DNA from: Paenibacillus thalictri
GTDB lineage: Bacteria; Bacillota; Bacilli; Paenibacillales; NBRC-103111
Assembly: GCF_004307995.1 (NCBI RefSeq)
Contig: NZ_SIRE01000022.1
Coordinates: forward strand, 62,001-126,000
Direction of reading: 5' to 3'
DNA length: 64,000 nucleotides
Shown here: positions 1 to 8,674 of the stretch, in pieces
Layout of the letters: each line of letters opens with the position of its first letter
Position numbering within the stretch: position 1 is the first letter of the stretch
Translations under genes and position numbers: made by a program
Notes under the pieces: generated by a model
Database searches by the model: none
The model's input: the letters and a program-made list of their open reading frames with translations, nothing else
What the model was told of the DNA's origin: nothing

Positions 1-2317
1 GCCGGACGGACCTTGTATTACCGGTAGAGTGGTCAATCTACCAGTAGCCGAGTATGGAAATGTGCAACTTTCCGTAAACAACCAAATTGTTCAAGACACA
101 AATGGTAAGAATCCGTTTGATTCAACTTTGCCTTATATAGTTACGACGGCGGATGCGTCTCAAGGTAGCTTCACTATTCCGAGCGCGATGCTGAGTGGAT
201 TTTTTACTAACGACGGTAAAAAGACAATACGTTTTGACATTTACATCGGTGGTAAGCTGGTAACTCAAACTAGCTACGACATATTTGTTCTGACAGACGA
301 TGTCCCGTTAGTTAATTCCTTTATTCCTAAGGAAACGGGGACAACTACGAAATTTGTTGCGGGAAGCAAAGCCGATACTTACTCAACTAACGAAACCTCG
401 GTTCAATTGGTCGGTGACATGGCCAACTCCGATGTGCTGAATGGGACGGCTACTGTTAGATATCGCAAAACCGGAGATATTAATTTCACCACCATTTCTC
501 CGACGGTGGGGCTGCCACCTAACACAGGATACGAGTCTGTGCAGCAATCGGGAGCGACACCGCCATTTACAGAAACATTTACAACCAACCCGATTACCCT
601 GGATCAATATGGAGACTATACGTTTGAGGTTACGGCAAGAAACTCATCGGGTTTGGTCGTCACAAGAAGCTTAGTCATTACACGAGAACCGCAACCTTAT
701 ACAGTGCTGAGTCCTCCGCTGATTAAAAACTCAGACGGTAAGGATCAAGCCAACATCAATCAGAACTTTCAAAAGATCAGGATCCGTGCTGACAAGGCTG
801 ACAGCGTATTGGTGGGCAAAGAGCTTGCTGTAAAAGAGGCCAGCACAGCAGCAACACTGAATCAAGATATCTTTGCTTATGAATTAATCGGACTTAAGGC
901 CGGTAAAAATGAAATTAAATTTACGATTGTCCGCGGAAAAGATAAGTTAAGCGGCTCGTTTATTTTGAACTATGTCAATACGCCCATTGAAGGCGCGCAA
1001 GAGAAACAAAAGCTTCAATCAAAGATGAAAGTATTTGACGGCGATATTGAGATTAGCTTCCCCAAAGATACAAAGCTTATGAAAAATGACCGGTCGCTGG
1101 CAGATCAATATTTGACAACTGATCGGCAAATTCTATTTGGCATTGCCCGAAATGAAGACGGTATGGTCGACAAATATCTTGAAGGCGGACTGAATATCAA
1201 TACGAATCCACCCACAGATCAAACGGCTAGAAACTTTTTGGCTGAACCAACGGGACGCTTTATACCGGCAAGTAAAAGGTACTGGATTGACGCGGGTATT
1301 ATTCCAGCGCCGACATCCACGCTGAATTTCAGCTTAGAAGACGCTCTGCGCGGCAGTGGCACACTCCCGCTTAATCCGACAGATTCGACGACCCGGTTGT
1401 TTGTCCGCAACATTACCGATTTGGTAGTGCCGAACAAAATCGGAACCATTACTTTGAAGTTTGATGGAGCAATTCGGGATGATGCCTGGAAATACGTCAC
1501 TGTATACCAGTACGGTATATTCAACGAATATTCTGGTGGCGGTAAACAGGTAGCGGAGTGGAGAAATATCGGCGGTGTGATCGATCTTAAGAAAAATACA
1601 ATTACGGTTCCTTTGAAGTCATTTGGATACTTCCAAGTTATGTATATGAACGACAGCTTTAATGATGTCACAGACCATAAATACGCGAGAGACTCAATGG
1701 ATACCTTATATTCTAAGGGAATTATGAAGAGCAAGGATCCTGGCCTCTTCTATCCGACGGATGCGGTAACAAGAGGCGAGTTTGTCACTATGTTGGTGGA
1801 TATTTTCGATATTCCGCTTGAGAACGAAGATACCAAGACGCGGACGACAGATCAGAATGATCCTGCATACATGGGAACTTTCGATGACGTCCGTCGAGAT
1901 AGAACTTTGACAGGCAGCAATGGGCTGTATGACTTTCTGCATATTGAAGCTGCGGCTAGAGCAGGGATAGTGCGTGGAACGGCTTCTGGATTGTTCCTGC
2001 CGGCAGAGGCTATTACGCGTCAAGATGCGGCAGTTATGATTGCTAGGGCGGCTGATCTGAAGGTAGAAAGCGATCCTGCCAAGGCTCTGACTCCGTTGCA
2101 GAAGTCATTTACCGACGCGTCGCTCATTAATGCTTATTCGCGCGGCTCTGTGTCGGCTATCGTCAAAGCGGGTTTAATTGAAGGCGTGGAGAATGCATTA
2201 CTGCAAGGGCAAACCAAGAAGACATACCGGTTTGACCCGCTGGAGAACATGTCTCGTGCAGATGCTTCGATCATTGCTATGCGTGTATTGAAGCAGCAAA
2301 AGAAAGTGCCGAAATAA
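1..2317 (+). CDS. SLH-domain cell-surface protein, 5'-truncated
   Basis: The reading frame is open to the left edge (codons begin at base 2), so the true start and any signal peptide lie outside the window; about 771 residues are visible. The C-terminal part, from roughly base 1660, carries three S-layer homology repeats (about 1660-1830, 1876-2060 and 2106-2300). Each has the aspartate-containing start (FNDVTD, FDDV, FTDAS) and the TRGEF/TRQDA/SRADA type end. SLH triplets bind pyruvylated secondary cell-wall polymer and hold the protein on the cell surface. The upstream part is rich in beta-type sequence and resembles Ig-like adhesin or S-layer stalks; I recognise no enzyme. It is followed by a hairpin and then by a second SLH gene. 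SLH assignment is firm; the role of the rest is unknown. Confidence 0.85.
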   Translation, partial: PDGPCITGRVVNLPVAEYGNVQLSVNNQIVQDTNGKNPFDSTLPYIVTTADASQGSFTIPSAMLSGFFTNDGKKTIRFDIYIGGKLVTQTSYDIFVLTDDVPLVNSFIPKETGTTTKFVAGSKADTYSTNETSVQLVGDMANSDVLNGTATVRYRKTGDINFTTISPTVGLPPNTGYESVQQSGATPPFTETFTTNPITLDQYGDYTFEVTARNSSGLVVTRSLVITREPQPYTVLSPPLIKNSDGKDQANINQNFQKIRIRADKADSVLVGKELAVKEASTAATLNQDIFAYELIGLKAGKNEIKFTIVRGKDKLSGSFILNYVNTPIEGAQEKQKLQSKMKVFDGDIEISFPKDTKLMKNDRSLADQYLTTDRQILFGIARNEDGMVDKYLEGGLNINTNPPTDQTARNFLAEPTGRFIPASKRYWIDAGIIPAPTSTLNFSLEDALRGSGTLPLNPTDSTTRLFVRNITDLVVPNKIGTITLKFDGAIRDDAWKYVTVYQYGIFNEYSGGGKQVAEWRNIGGVIDLKKNTITVPLKSFGYFQVMYMNDSFNDVTDHKYARDSMDTLYSKGIMKSKDPGLFYPTDAVTRGEFVTMLVDIFDIPLENEDTKTRTTDQNDPAYMGTFDDVRRDRTLTGSNGLYDFLHIEAAARAGIVRGTASGLFLPAEAITRQDAAVMIARAADLKVESDPAKALTPLQKSFTDASLINAYSRGSVSAIVKAGLIEGVENALLQGQTKKTYRFDPLENMSRADASIIAMRVLKQQKKVPK

Positions 2318-2336
2318 TAGAGCAAGAAGTCATACT

Positions 2337-2367
2337 AAAGACCATGGTTCATAAAACCATGGTCTTT
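2337..2367 (+). terminator. 13-bp perfect hairpin after the SLH gene
   Basis: AAAGACCATGGTT (2337-2349) pairs perfectly with 2355-2367 around a 5-nt loop, 20 bases after the stop codon. The T-run after the stem is poor, but the A/T ends of the stem give U-rich flanks in both directions. It probably acts as a terminator or 3'-end stabiliser. Confidence 0.6.
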
Positions 2368-2428
2368 AAATATGTTGCACTTTTCTTCATGGAAAATAAT
2401 TAGTGATGACTCAAGTGATATATCATAG

Positions 2429-2434
2429 TATACT
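2429..2434 (+). promoter_or_regulatory. Candidate distal -10 element of the S-layer leader
   Basis: TATACT at 2429-2434 would start RNA near 2441, just before a strong Shine-Dalgarno sequence. No convincing -35 box is visible, so this is a weak call. Confidence 0.25.
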
Positions 2435-2458
2435 AAATTTCGTGGAGGAGAGGTAAAA

Positions 2459-2497
2459 GTGCTGATGTGGCGCGGTATTCCGAGATTACCTCCATAA
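2459..2497 (+). CDS. Possible 12-codon leader peptide upstream of the S-layer gene
   Basis: A GTG-started 12-codon frame (MLMWRGIPRLPP, stop 2495-2497) follows an excellent ribosome-binding site, GGAGGAGAGG at 2444-2453, with 5-nt spacing. An internal ATG at 2465 is an alternative start. GAGGTAA (2450-2456) within the binding site is complementary to TTACCTC (2486-2492) at the end of the frame, so a hairpin could sequester its own ribosome-binding site. It lies about 360 bases before the S-layer start in an otherwise gene-free leader. This may be a regulatory leader peptide or chance; no homology can be judged for 12 codons. Confidence 0.3.
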   Translation: MLMWRGIPRLPP

Positions 2498-2584
2498 GTC
2501 GCAATAAGCTAAAAAAACTTTTTCAAAGACCGCAACTTTTTTATCGGCCCAGCGTTTAATACAATGAATCGCGTAACTGAAGAC

Positions 2585-2628
2585 AAAGAGTTAATGATCA
2601 TGGATATTTTTCACAAAATTAACTCTTT
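2585..2628. repeat. 11-bp inverted repeat overlapping the S-layer promoter -35
   Basis: AAAGAGTTAAT (2585-2595) and its exact reverse complement (2618-2628) are separated by 22 bases. The right arm covers the first half of the proposed -35 hexamer at 2626-2631. The geometry fits a dimeric operator with two half-sites or a looped pair of sites. The regulator is unknown. Confidence 0.5.
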
Positions 2629-2654
2629 ACCTCGTATCTATGCCATTGTATAAT
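2626..2654 (+). promoter_or_regulatory. Sigma-A-type promoter of the S-layer gene
   Basis: TTTACC (2626-2631), a 17-bp spacer and a perfect TATAAT (2649-2654) predict transcription from about 2661 and a leader of about 190 nt before the 2854 start. Confidence 0.65.
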
Positions 2655-2689
2655 AGGTAGGGGCACGCGAGGCCTAGTTTTGCATTATT

Positions 2690-2840
2690 CTAGTTTACTA
2701 GTTTCTGCTGTCGTAAGGCGGCAGACTTCTAAAATTATAATTCCGCTCAACTCTGGAAAGGGGGTGAATCGGCTAATGAGGGAATCGAGCTATAATTTTT
2801 CTAAACAAAACTCTCAATTACCGAAAGATATTCGAGGAGG
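2690..2840 (+). promoter_or_regulatory. Structured 5' leader with two translation-initiation sites
   Basis: The leader has a small hairpin CTAGT-TT-ACTAG (2690-2701). A second hairpin (2704-2712 with 2717-2725, two G-U pairs) is closed by the GNRA-type loop GTAA at 2713-2716. Two in-frame start sites follow. The first is a GGGGG ribosome-binding site (2760-2764) with ATG 2776; the second is GAGGAGG (2834-2840) with ATG 2854. Between the terminator hairpin at 2337 and the gene start, this leader, the promoter and the inverted repeat are all I can identify. Confidence 0.45.
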
Positions 2841-2853
2841 AGAAAAAAAGGTT

Positions 2854-5800
2854 ATGAAGAAAAGTTTATCCACGATCTTAGCATTGGCTATGACGTTCTC
2901 CGTGTTTTCGTCCGTAGCACTTGCTGCAGATGAAACTTCTGCAAATGATACTTCTGTAGACACAACTTCTGCAGACGCTGCTAAATCTTCTGCTGATTTC
3001 AGCGACCTGAAAGATCTTGACGCAGCTACCAAAGCTAAATTTGATGCATTGATCGCCGCTGGCGTATTTGACGGTGTAGGCGACGGCAAATTTGGCGTTA
3101 AAGACGAAATGAACCGCGCGCAATTCGCAAAAGTTGCAGCACTTATTTTTAATCTTAAAGTTGATACTTCTTTGAAAACTTCCAGCTTCTCCGATGTTAA
3201 GTCTGACGATCCGGCTAATGGATATGCATTGCCTTACATCGAAGCTGTAAAGGCTGCTGGCATCACTGACGGTTATGGCGACGGCGTTTATAACCCAGCT
3301 GGCAAAGTAACTAAAGAGCAATTGGCTACTTTCTTGATCCGTGGTTTGGGTAAAGATAAGGACGCTAAAGCGACTCCGGGCGTTACTGATTCGACTGTAA
3401 CTGACTGGGCAAAAGGTTACGTAGCTCTGGCTCTTCAATTGAAGCTTCTGAGCAACGGCACTGACGGCAAATTCGGCGGCCAAACTAACGCAACTCGCGA
3501 CCTGCTTGTACTTGGTTCCTATGAAGCTAAGCAACAGTATGTACCGACTTTCAATGGTAAATATGCGATTGCTTCCTTTAAAGCTACTGATGCTGATCTT
3601 CTGCAACTTCAACTGAATGGCGTATTGACTGATGACGCTGCTAAAAACTTCAAAGTTGAAATCAAGAAAGACGGCAATGTAGTTACTAACTACACAACTA
3701 CTTGGAACGACAAGAAGGACACTGCTACATTCAAGTTCGATACCAAATTCCAAAACAACGAATATAGCATCGCAATCAGTGGCGTAAGCAACATCGACGA
3801 TGCTAACAAAACAGCAAAAGTATCTACTACAGTTGAAAGAATTGCTAAAATTGAATTCTTGACTGCGGCTGATACTGTGCCTAGAACAACAAATAAGCTT
3901 CGTATTGACTTCAAAGCAACTAACCAATACGGTGCTAAATCTAAGTTATCCTACAACAACTTTACAATTAATGCAGGTAGCAACATCTCTGTAACTGGTG
4001 TAAGTGGCGAGCAGGCGTTCTACGTTCAACAGCCAGTTAAATCGGGCATCACTAACCCAACTACTAATGACAGTGCTTTGGAACGTAATGACCGTATTTC
4101 TGTTACGATCATCCATGAAGATTCCGGCGCAACTGCAAACAAAGTGTTTGCTGTTGGTGAATCTCCGAACGTTGCTAAAATTGAAGTTGGGGATCTGTTG
4201 AATAGCTCCAATACGAAGATTGATTCGGTTGAAGCGAATAAAGACACTTACCTTGGCTTCCAAGCTTATGACCAATATGGTATTCCTGTTGAAGATTCTG
4301 AAACTTTGAACAGAGGCATTACGTTTTATTCTTCGGAAGGTAATGTTGTTCGTGCGGCAAAAGATCAGAACAACAACGATTCTTGGTTTACTGGAACAAG
4401 CGAAATCGGTTCGGATGCAGCTGATTTGAAATTCCGTTACAATAAAATTGAATCCAAAGATAACATTACGTTAACTTTAATTGCGAATGGTTCTGGTCAA
4501 ACGGTTACCAAGACAGTTAAAGTAAATGCACCTAAAACTCCTGCATCACTCGAGTTTGGTAACTATAACTATACTTTGGCTGAAAATGACAGAGTAACTG
4601 GCGATAGCGGACTGGATCAAAAGTTCTTTGTTCCGTTGATTGTTAAAGATGCTAAAGGAGATTTGCTCACTGCAGATGAAATTGCTGAAAATGCTTATAA
4701 ATTCACAATTTACTCTACAGGTAGCATTAACTTGGATACATCTTATGCTGTGTGGAATAAAGATACTCAATCCAATGTGCCAACTGCAATTGTTCAATCT
4801 GGTGAGCACAAAGGACAATTGGCAATCGGCAGTGTAGGTTATAAGGGTACTGCTGGTGCGACAATTCAGCTTCTTGATACTCCTAATGTAAGAGCGCAAT
4901 TTAGCACTAACGTGGCAGAAAAACGTAGAGCTGACAAAATTGCATTCTCAGCATCACCGAATAAATATATGATTCAAGGCACTGACAATGAACTTAAGTT
5001 GAAAGTGTACGATCAAAACGGTGGTGAAATGAAGCTTGACGATACTACCGTACGTGTTAGAATGGAGTTTAAGTCTAATACTGCTCCTGCTACTGGAGGT
5101 TACGGTCTGGCAGTAAGAAGTAACGAAGTTGCAGGCACTTATGTTGATCCTTCTAATGGTACTCCGGCAGCCGATGCCACTGCCACTGCACCAGCAGTTG
5201 ATCCTGCGACACTGGGTACTCCTCTGGCTAAAGGCTCTAAATTGCTTACAACAAAGAAAATTGCTCTTGCGCCGACTGTTGCCGGAACAGTATATGCTCA
5301 AAGATATGACTATACTCAACCGACTCAAACTAACTACACAGCTGGTGAATATCTGTTCCCATTGAGCCAAGTTTTCGACAAATCATTTAAATTCTTTACA
5401 ACTGCTTCTGCACAACTGGGAGCATCCTACACATTTACTGCTTATCTGCAAACAACTAAGGACAACGGTACAACTTGGCAGGATATCAGTAATGTGACTT
5501 CCAACCTGGAAGTATTGGATACAACTAAGTCCAATAACAAGTTGACTTACGAAGTATTTGCTGATAAGTCTATCAATAATACTTTGCTTGCTGCTCGTGA
5601 TTATATTGGATCCAATCAGTTGGCGGCTGCTGCAGCCAATAATCCAGGTGGTGCAGTAACTGAAGCAACTTACGTTCTCAATAATTACAAGAAATTGGCT
5701 AAAGAAATTAAGCTGAGAGCTAAAACTAGCAGTGGTGAGTTGGTCTCTGTTGCTAATGGCCAAATTCAAAGTATTACAAGTAGCAATCCTAAAGTAGTTG

Positions 5801-6453
5801 ACATTGCTTCTAACGACGCTGATGGCAAACTTCAAAGATTTATCATTGGCCTTGAAGCAGGAACTGCTAAAGTTACTGTTACGTATAAAGATGGTAAAGG
5901 TGACTTCAATTCTGCTACACTTGATGTAACAACTAAGAATGAAGGCCCATCTGTAACAAGTATTGTTGCAACTAAATCAAGCAACATGATTGGTAAAAAT
6001 GAAATTGCAACTAAGCTTAATGGCGGCGGTGCTAACAGTAATCTTTATGCATGGGACTTTAACATGATGAAGAAATTAACTGTTAAAGATCAGTTCGGTG
6101 GAGAGTATGTATCTGATCGTTCGCCACTTGTTCTTGATGGTAACGGAAATATTTTGAGAGGTACACTCAAAGACGATAATGGTAATGATGGTACAGGAAC
6201 ATGGTCTGTTACTGGAGCACGTAAAGATATTGGAGGTACTGACCAATTCATTCAATCTCATGCCAATCTCTTAAACCTCACATTCTACGCTACAGATGTT
6301 GTGACCACAGATGGTAATGCTGGTACAGTTACAATTGATAGCACTGGTAAATTTACAGCCTTGAGCTCTAATGTTTCCAGCTTTACTATCAATGTATTTG
6401 CACCAAGTGGTAAATCTGCTACAACTTCTATTAAAGTAAATCAAGCATATTAA
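2854..6453 (+). CDS. S-layer-type protein with N-terminal SLH triplet
   Basis: This 1199-residue exported protein begins with a typical signal peptide (KK at 2-3, hydrophobic core, cleavage after the ALA or ALAA near residues 24-25). Three SLH repeats follow at about 50-102, 112-166 and 178-225, which attach the protein to cell-wall polymer. The rest is a long run of beta-sandwich-like sequence rich in Thr, Asn, Ala and Lys. It includes a bacterial Ig-like (Big_2-type) stretch near bases 5700-5930. Length, composition, strong promoter and strong terminator all fit a major S-layer protein. ATG 2854 directly precedes the signal peptide. An in-frame ATG at 2776 with better ribosome-binding-site spacing would add 26 polar residues, and both may be used. 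The flanking SLH gene suggests a surface-protein locus. SLH and signal calls are firm; S-layer lattice formation is inferred. Confidence 0.88.
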   Translation: MKKSLSTILALAMTFSVFSSVALAADETSANDTSVDTTSADAAKSSADFSDLKDLDAATKAKFDALIAAGVFDGVGDGKFGVKDEMNRAQFAKVAALIFNLKVDTSLKTSSFSDVKSDDPANGYALPYIEAVKAAGITDGYGDGVYNPAGKVTKEQLATFLIRGLGKDKDAKATPGVTDSTVTDWAKGYVALALQLKLLSNGTDGKFGGQTNATRDLLVLGSYEAKQQYVPTFNGKYAIASFKATDADLLQLQLNGVLTDDAAKNFKVEIKKDGNVVTNYTTTWNDKKDTATFKFDTKFQNNEYSIAISGVSNIDDANKTAKVSTTVERIAKIEFLTAADTVPRTTNKLRIDFKATNQYGAKSKLSYNNFTINAGSNISVTGVSGEQAFYVQQPVKSGITNPTTNDSALERNDRISVTIIHEDSGATANKVFAVGESPNVAKIEVGDLLNSSNTKIDSVEANKDTYLGFQAYDQYGIPVEDSETLNRGITFYSSEGNVVRAAKDQNNNDSWFTGTSEIGSDAADLKFRYNKIESKDNITLTLIANGSGQTVTKTVKVNAPKTPASLEFGNYNYTLAENDRVTGDSGLDQKFFVPLIVKDAKGDLLTADEIAENAYKFTIYSTGSINLDTSYAVWNKDTQSNVPTAIVQSGEHKGQLAIGSVGYKGTAGATIQLLDTPNVRAQFSTNVAEKRRADKIAFSASPNKYMIQGTDNELKLKVYDQNGGEMKLDDTTVRVRMEFKSNTAPATGGYGLAVRSNEVAGTYVDPSNGTPAADATATAPAVDPATLGTPLAKGSKLLTTKKIALAPTVAGTVYAQRYDYTQPTQTNYTAGEYLFPLSQVFDKSFKFFTTASAQLGASYTFTAYLQTTKDNGTTWQDISNVTSNLEVLDTTKSNNKLTYEVFADKSINNTLLAARDYIGSNQLAAAAANNPGGAVTEATYVLNNYKKLAKEIKLRAKTSSGELVSVANGQIQSITSSNPKVVDIASNDADGKLQRFIIGLEAGTAKVTVTYKDGKGDFNSATLDVTTKNEGPSVTSIVATKSSNMIGKNEIATKLNGGGANSNLYAWDFNMMKKLTVKDQFGGEYVSDRSPLVLDGNGNILRGTLKDDNGNDGTGTWSVTGARKDIGGTDQFIQSHANLLNLTFYATDVVTTDGNAGTVTIDSTGKFTALSSNVSSFTINVFAPSGKSATTSIKVNQAY

Positions 6454-6460
6454 TTCTTAT

Positions 6461-6488
6461 AAAAAAAGACCCTTCGGGGTCTTTTTTT
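6461..6488 (+). terminator. Strong intrinsic terminator of the S-layer gene
   Basis: A 12-bp perfect stem (6461-6472 with 6477-6488), a UUCG tetraloop and a seven-T tail lie seven bases after the stop. This is a textbook Rho-independent terminator. Confidence 0.95.
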
Positions 6489-6902
6489 ATATTTTGTACA
6501 ATATTCTTGATAAATTTCGTCCGTAAGTATTAGCACAGCATGAATCTAAAGTACAAGCAATGTCTAAGAATCGCACATTAAGATTATTCAAATATCATAA
6601 AAAAATCTAAACCTCATAATAATTTCGATAATTAGGGAGTAAATTTCATCAATTTTTTCTTAACTTCGAAGTAGTAAATATCGATACCATCAATTTTTTT
6701 TGGTTATACCACCATAATGGATATACCCACATAAGGCATCGAACATACTGTACGTTCAGATATTGATAATCTAGAAGGCCAGTAATCTCGATGGCTCGGT
6801 TTCACCCCATAATTTTACCCGAACTGACAACATCTTATGCGGTTGATTGTTTGTACCCGAGCCATACTATGAGCGTACCAAAACTTCAGGAGGTGGCTTA
6901 AG
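6489..6902. other. A+T-rich intergenic region before the spore-protein gene
   Basis: No coding region is seen. There is an imperfect dyad GAACATAC-T-GTACGTTC (6741-6757, one mismatch). A spaced inverted repeat ATGGCTCGG (6791-6799) / CCGAGCCAT (6857-6865) is also present. CATACTA at 6863-6869 matches the sigma-G -10 pattern, which would fit forespore expression of the next gene, but I see no good matching -35. Confidence 0.35.
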
Positions 6903-7172
6903 ATGGCGGGAAGAAGCAAAAAGGTCGTACCTGAATGCCATAAAGAGTTGGACCTACTCAAGTATGAAATTGCTGCAGAGATGGGATTGCCGGTGGGGCA
7001 GCAGATGACGAATTCAGATGTAGAGTTTGCAACAGAATTGGGATCTATACCGGCAAGTTCGGTCAAGGAGGATTATTGGGGTCACATTTCATCTAGAGAT
7101 GCCGGTGCCGTCGGCGGAGCAATAACCAGTCGTCTTATGAAAAAAGCAGAAGAAATTTTATTATCCTTATAA
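6903..7172 (+). CDS. Alpha/beta-type small acid-soluble spore protein
   Basis: This 89-residue protein has the two halves of the alpha/beta SASP family. The first is the helix segment ELDLLKYEIAAEMGL (about residues 15-29). The second is a C-terminal ISSRDAGAVGG-x-ITSRLMKKAEEI segment (about 62-86). These proteins coat DNA in the dormant spore, shift it to an A-like form and protect it from UV and heat; they are degraded by the GPR protease at germination. The linker between the halves is longer than in Bacillus SspA/B, as in the longer SASP forms of Paenibacillus and Clostridium (from memory). A perfect AGGAGGTGG (6888-6896) fixes ATG 6903. A sigma-G-like -10 lies upstream. It appears to be a single-gene unit. 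Confidence 0.85.
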   Translation: MAGRSKKVVPECHKELDLLKYEIAAEMGLPVGQQMTNSDVEFATELGSIPASSVKEDYWGHISSRDAGAVGGAITSRLMKKAEEILLSL

Positions 7173-7195
7173 CAGCAATTATTAAATCCATTTTA

Positions 7196-7224
7196 TTGAC
7201 AGCTATCGACAAATCCAGTAACAT
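7196..7224 (+). promoter_or_regulatory. Sigma-A-type promoter of metK
   Basis: TTGACA (7196-7201), 17-bp spacer, TAACAT (7219-7224). Transcription would start about 7231, upstream of the hairpin at 7247. Confidence 0.6.
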
Positions 7225-7246
7225 ATGATATTGAAGGTAAAGGACT

Positions 7247-7278
7247 AACCTTTTCCCCTGTGGAAAAGGTTCCTTTTT
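7247..7278 (+). terminator. Intrinsic terminator or attenuator in the metK leader
   Basis: AACCTTTTCC (7247-7256) pairs perfectly with 7262-7271 around loop CCTGT, followed by CC and six T. It may terminate the spore gene, but it lies downstream of the best metK promoter, so it could be an attenuator. No SAM-I, SAM-II or T-box signature was recognised in front of it. Confidence 0.75.
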
Positions 7279-7313
7279 TGTAGAGAAAGTTATTTTGGGA
7301 TGGAGGGTAATGT

Positions 7314-8519
7314 ATGTCTTTACAACGCGGACGGCGTTTGTTTACATCGGAATCGGTTACTGAAGGTCATCCGGATAAGATTTGCGATCAGATTTCCGAT
7401 GCAGTATTGGATGCATTTTTGAAAAATGATCCAAATGCGCGGGTTGCCTGCGAAGTTTCCGTAGCAACTGGCCTTGTTTTGGTAATTGGTGAAATTACAA
7501 GTCAGTCCGAATTTGTGGATATTCAGTCCATCGCTCGGCAAACAATAAAAGATATCGGATATACACGTGCCAAATACGGTTTTGATTATCAGACATGCGC
7601 AGTGCTGACTTCCTTAAACGAGCAGTCTCCTGACATCGCTCAAGGCGTTAATAAGGCGCTGGAAGCCAGAGAAGGACAAATGTCCGATGAAGAGATTGAA
7701 GCGATTGGTGCAGGGGACCAAGGCCTGATGTTTGGTTTCGCCGTTAACGAAACGCCTGAACTGATGCCGCTGCCAATCTCGATTGCACATCAATTGGCTC
7801 GTCGTCTGACGGAAGTTCGTAAGAATGGTACATTGCCTTACCTCAGACCTGACGGCAAAACGCAAGTAACCGTTGAATACGAAGGCGATACACCGGTTCG
7901 CGTCGACGCAATTGTTGTTTCCACTCAGCATGCCGAAGATGTGACGCTGCAACAAATTCAAGCTGATATCAAAGAACATGTCATTAAGCCGATTGTTCCT
8001 GAAAAGTTTTTGGATGAAAACACAAATTACTTCATCAATCCTACGGGCCGTTTTGTTATCGGCGGACCACAAGGTGATGCCGGCTTAACAGGCCGTAAAA
8101 TTATCGTAGATACTTATGGTGGTTATGCTCGTCATGGCGGCGGAGCATTCTCCGGTAAGGACCCGACGAAAGTCGACCGTTCGGGCGCATATGCAGCAAG
8201 ATATGTTGCTAAAAATATCGTTGCCGCGGGTCTTGCGGAAAAGTGCGAAGTGCAAGTAGCGTATGCGATTGGCGTAGCAAGACCGGTATCGATCAGCGTC
8301 GATACATTTGGCACAGGCAGAGTCAGCGACGAAAAGCTGGTTGAATTGGTTCGTAAGCATTTTGATCTTCGTCCTGCCGGTATTATTAAAGCACTTGATT
8401 TGAGAAGACCTATTTACAAACAAACAGCGGCTTATGGCCATTTCGGTCGCAATGACCTGGATGTTCCTTGGGAACGTACGGACAAAGCAGAACTGTTAAA
8501 AGCTGACGCATATAAATAA
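7314..8519 (+). CDS. metK: S-adenosylmethionine synthetase
   Basis: MetK joins methionine and ATP to give S-adenosylmethionine, the cell's methyl donor, with release of phosphate and pyrophosphate. The 401 residues are the normal family length. Signature motifs are the N-terminal GHPDKICDQISDA (residues 18-30, with catalytic H19 and D21), GAGDQGLMFG in the middle and GGAFSGKDPTKVDRSGAY in the C-terminal half, the ATP/phosphate-binding loops. ATG 7314 follows GGAGGG (7302-7307); an out-of-frame ATG at 7310 is ignored. It is monocistronic, between related hairpins at 7247 and 8545. Its product would supply the two methyltransferases in the glycan island. Identification is certain. Confidence 0.98.
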   Translation: MSLQRGRRLFTSESVTEGHPDKICDQISDAVLDAFLKNDPNARVACEVSVATGLVLVIGEITSQSEFVDIQSIARQTIKDIGYTRAKYGFDYQTCAVLTSLNEQSPDIAQGVNKALEAREGQMSDEEIEAIGAGDQGLMFGFAVNETPELMPLPISIAHQLARRLTEVRKNGTLPYLRPDGKTQVTVEYEGDTPVRVDAIVVSTQHAEDVTLQQIQADIKEHVIKPIVPEKFLDENTNYFINPTGRFVIGGPQGDAGLTGRKIIVDTYGGYARHGGGAFSGKDPTKVDRSGAYAARYVAKNIVAAGLAEKCEVQVAYAIGVARPVSISVDTFGTGRVSDEKLVELVRKHFDLRPAGIIKALDLRRPIYKQTAAYGHFGRNDLDVPWERTDKAELLKADAYK

Positions 8520-8544
8520 TATTTGGTTTGTTTCCGAAGCACGG

Positions 8545-8577
8545 AACCATTTTTCCACAGGGAAGAATGGTTTTTTT
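8545..8577 (+). terminator. Intrinsic terminator of metK
   Basis: AACCATTTTTCC (8545-8556) pairs with 8561-8572 (one G-U) around loop ACAG, with a seven-T tail. Its core TTTTCCACAGGG is the reverse complement of the core of the hairpin upstream of metK. Confidence 0.92.
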
Positions 8578-8674
8578 CTTTTTCAATTAATTTTAAGCTG
8601 TAAAAATCGTAACTTTTCTACTAGTGATAGAGTCTATTTAAAAAGGAGAGTGAAAAACGAAGGGAGATTTCATC

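Noticed and set aside
6741..6757. LexA box in the GAACATAC-T-GTACGTTC dyad
   Set aside because: The GAAC and GTTC half-sites are 9 bases apart, not the 4 of the Bacillus CGAAC-N4-GTTCG site, and no SOS gene is near.
7173..7313. SAM-I riboswitch in front of metK
   Set aside because: The conserved core and its multi-helix layout are not visible; only a single terminator hairpin is present.
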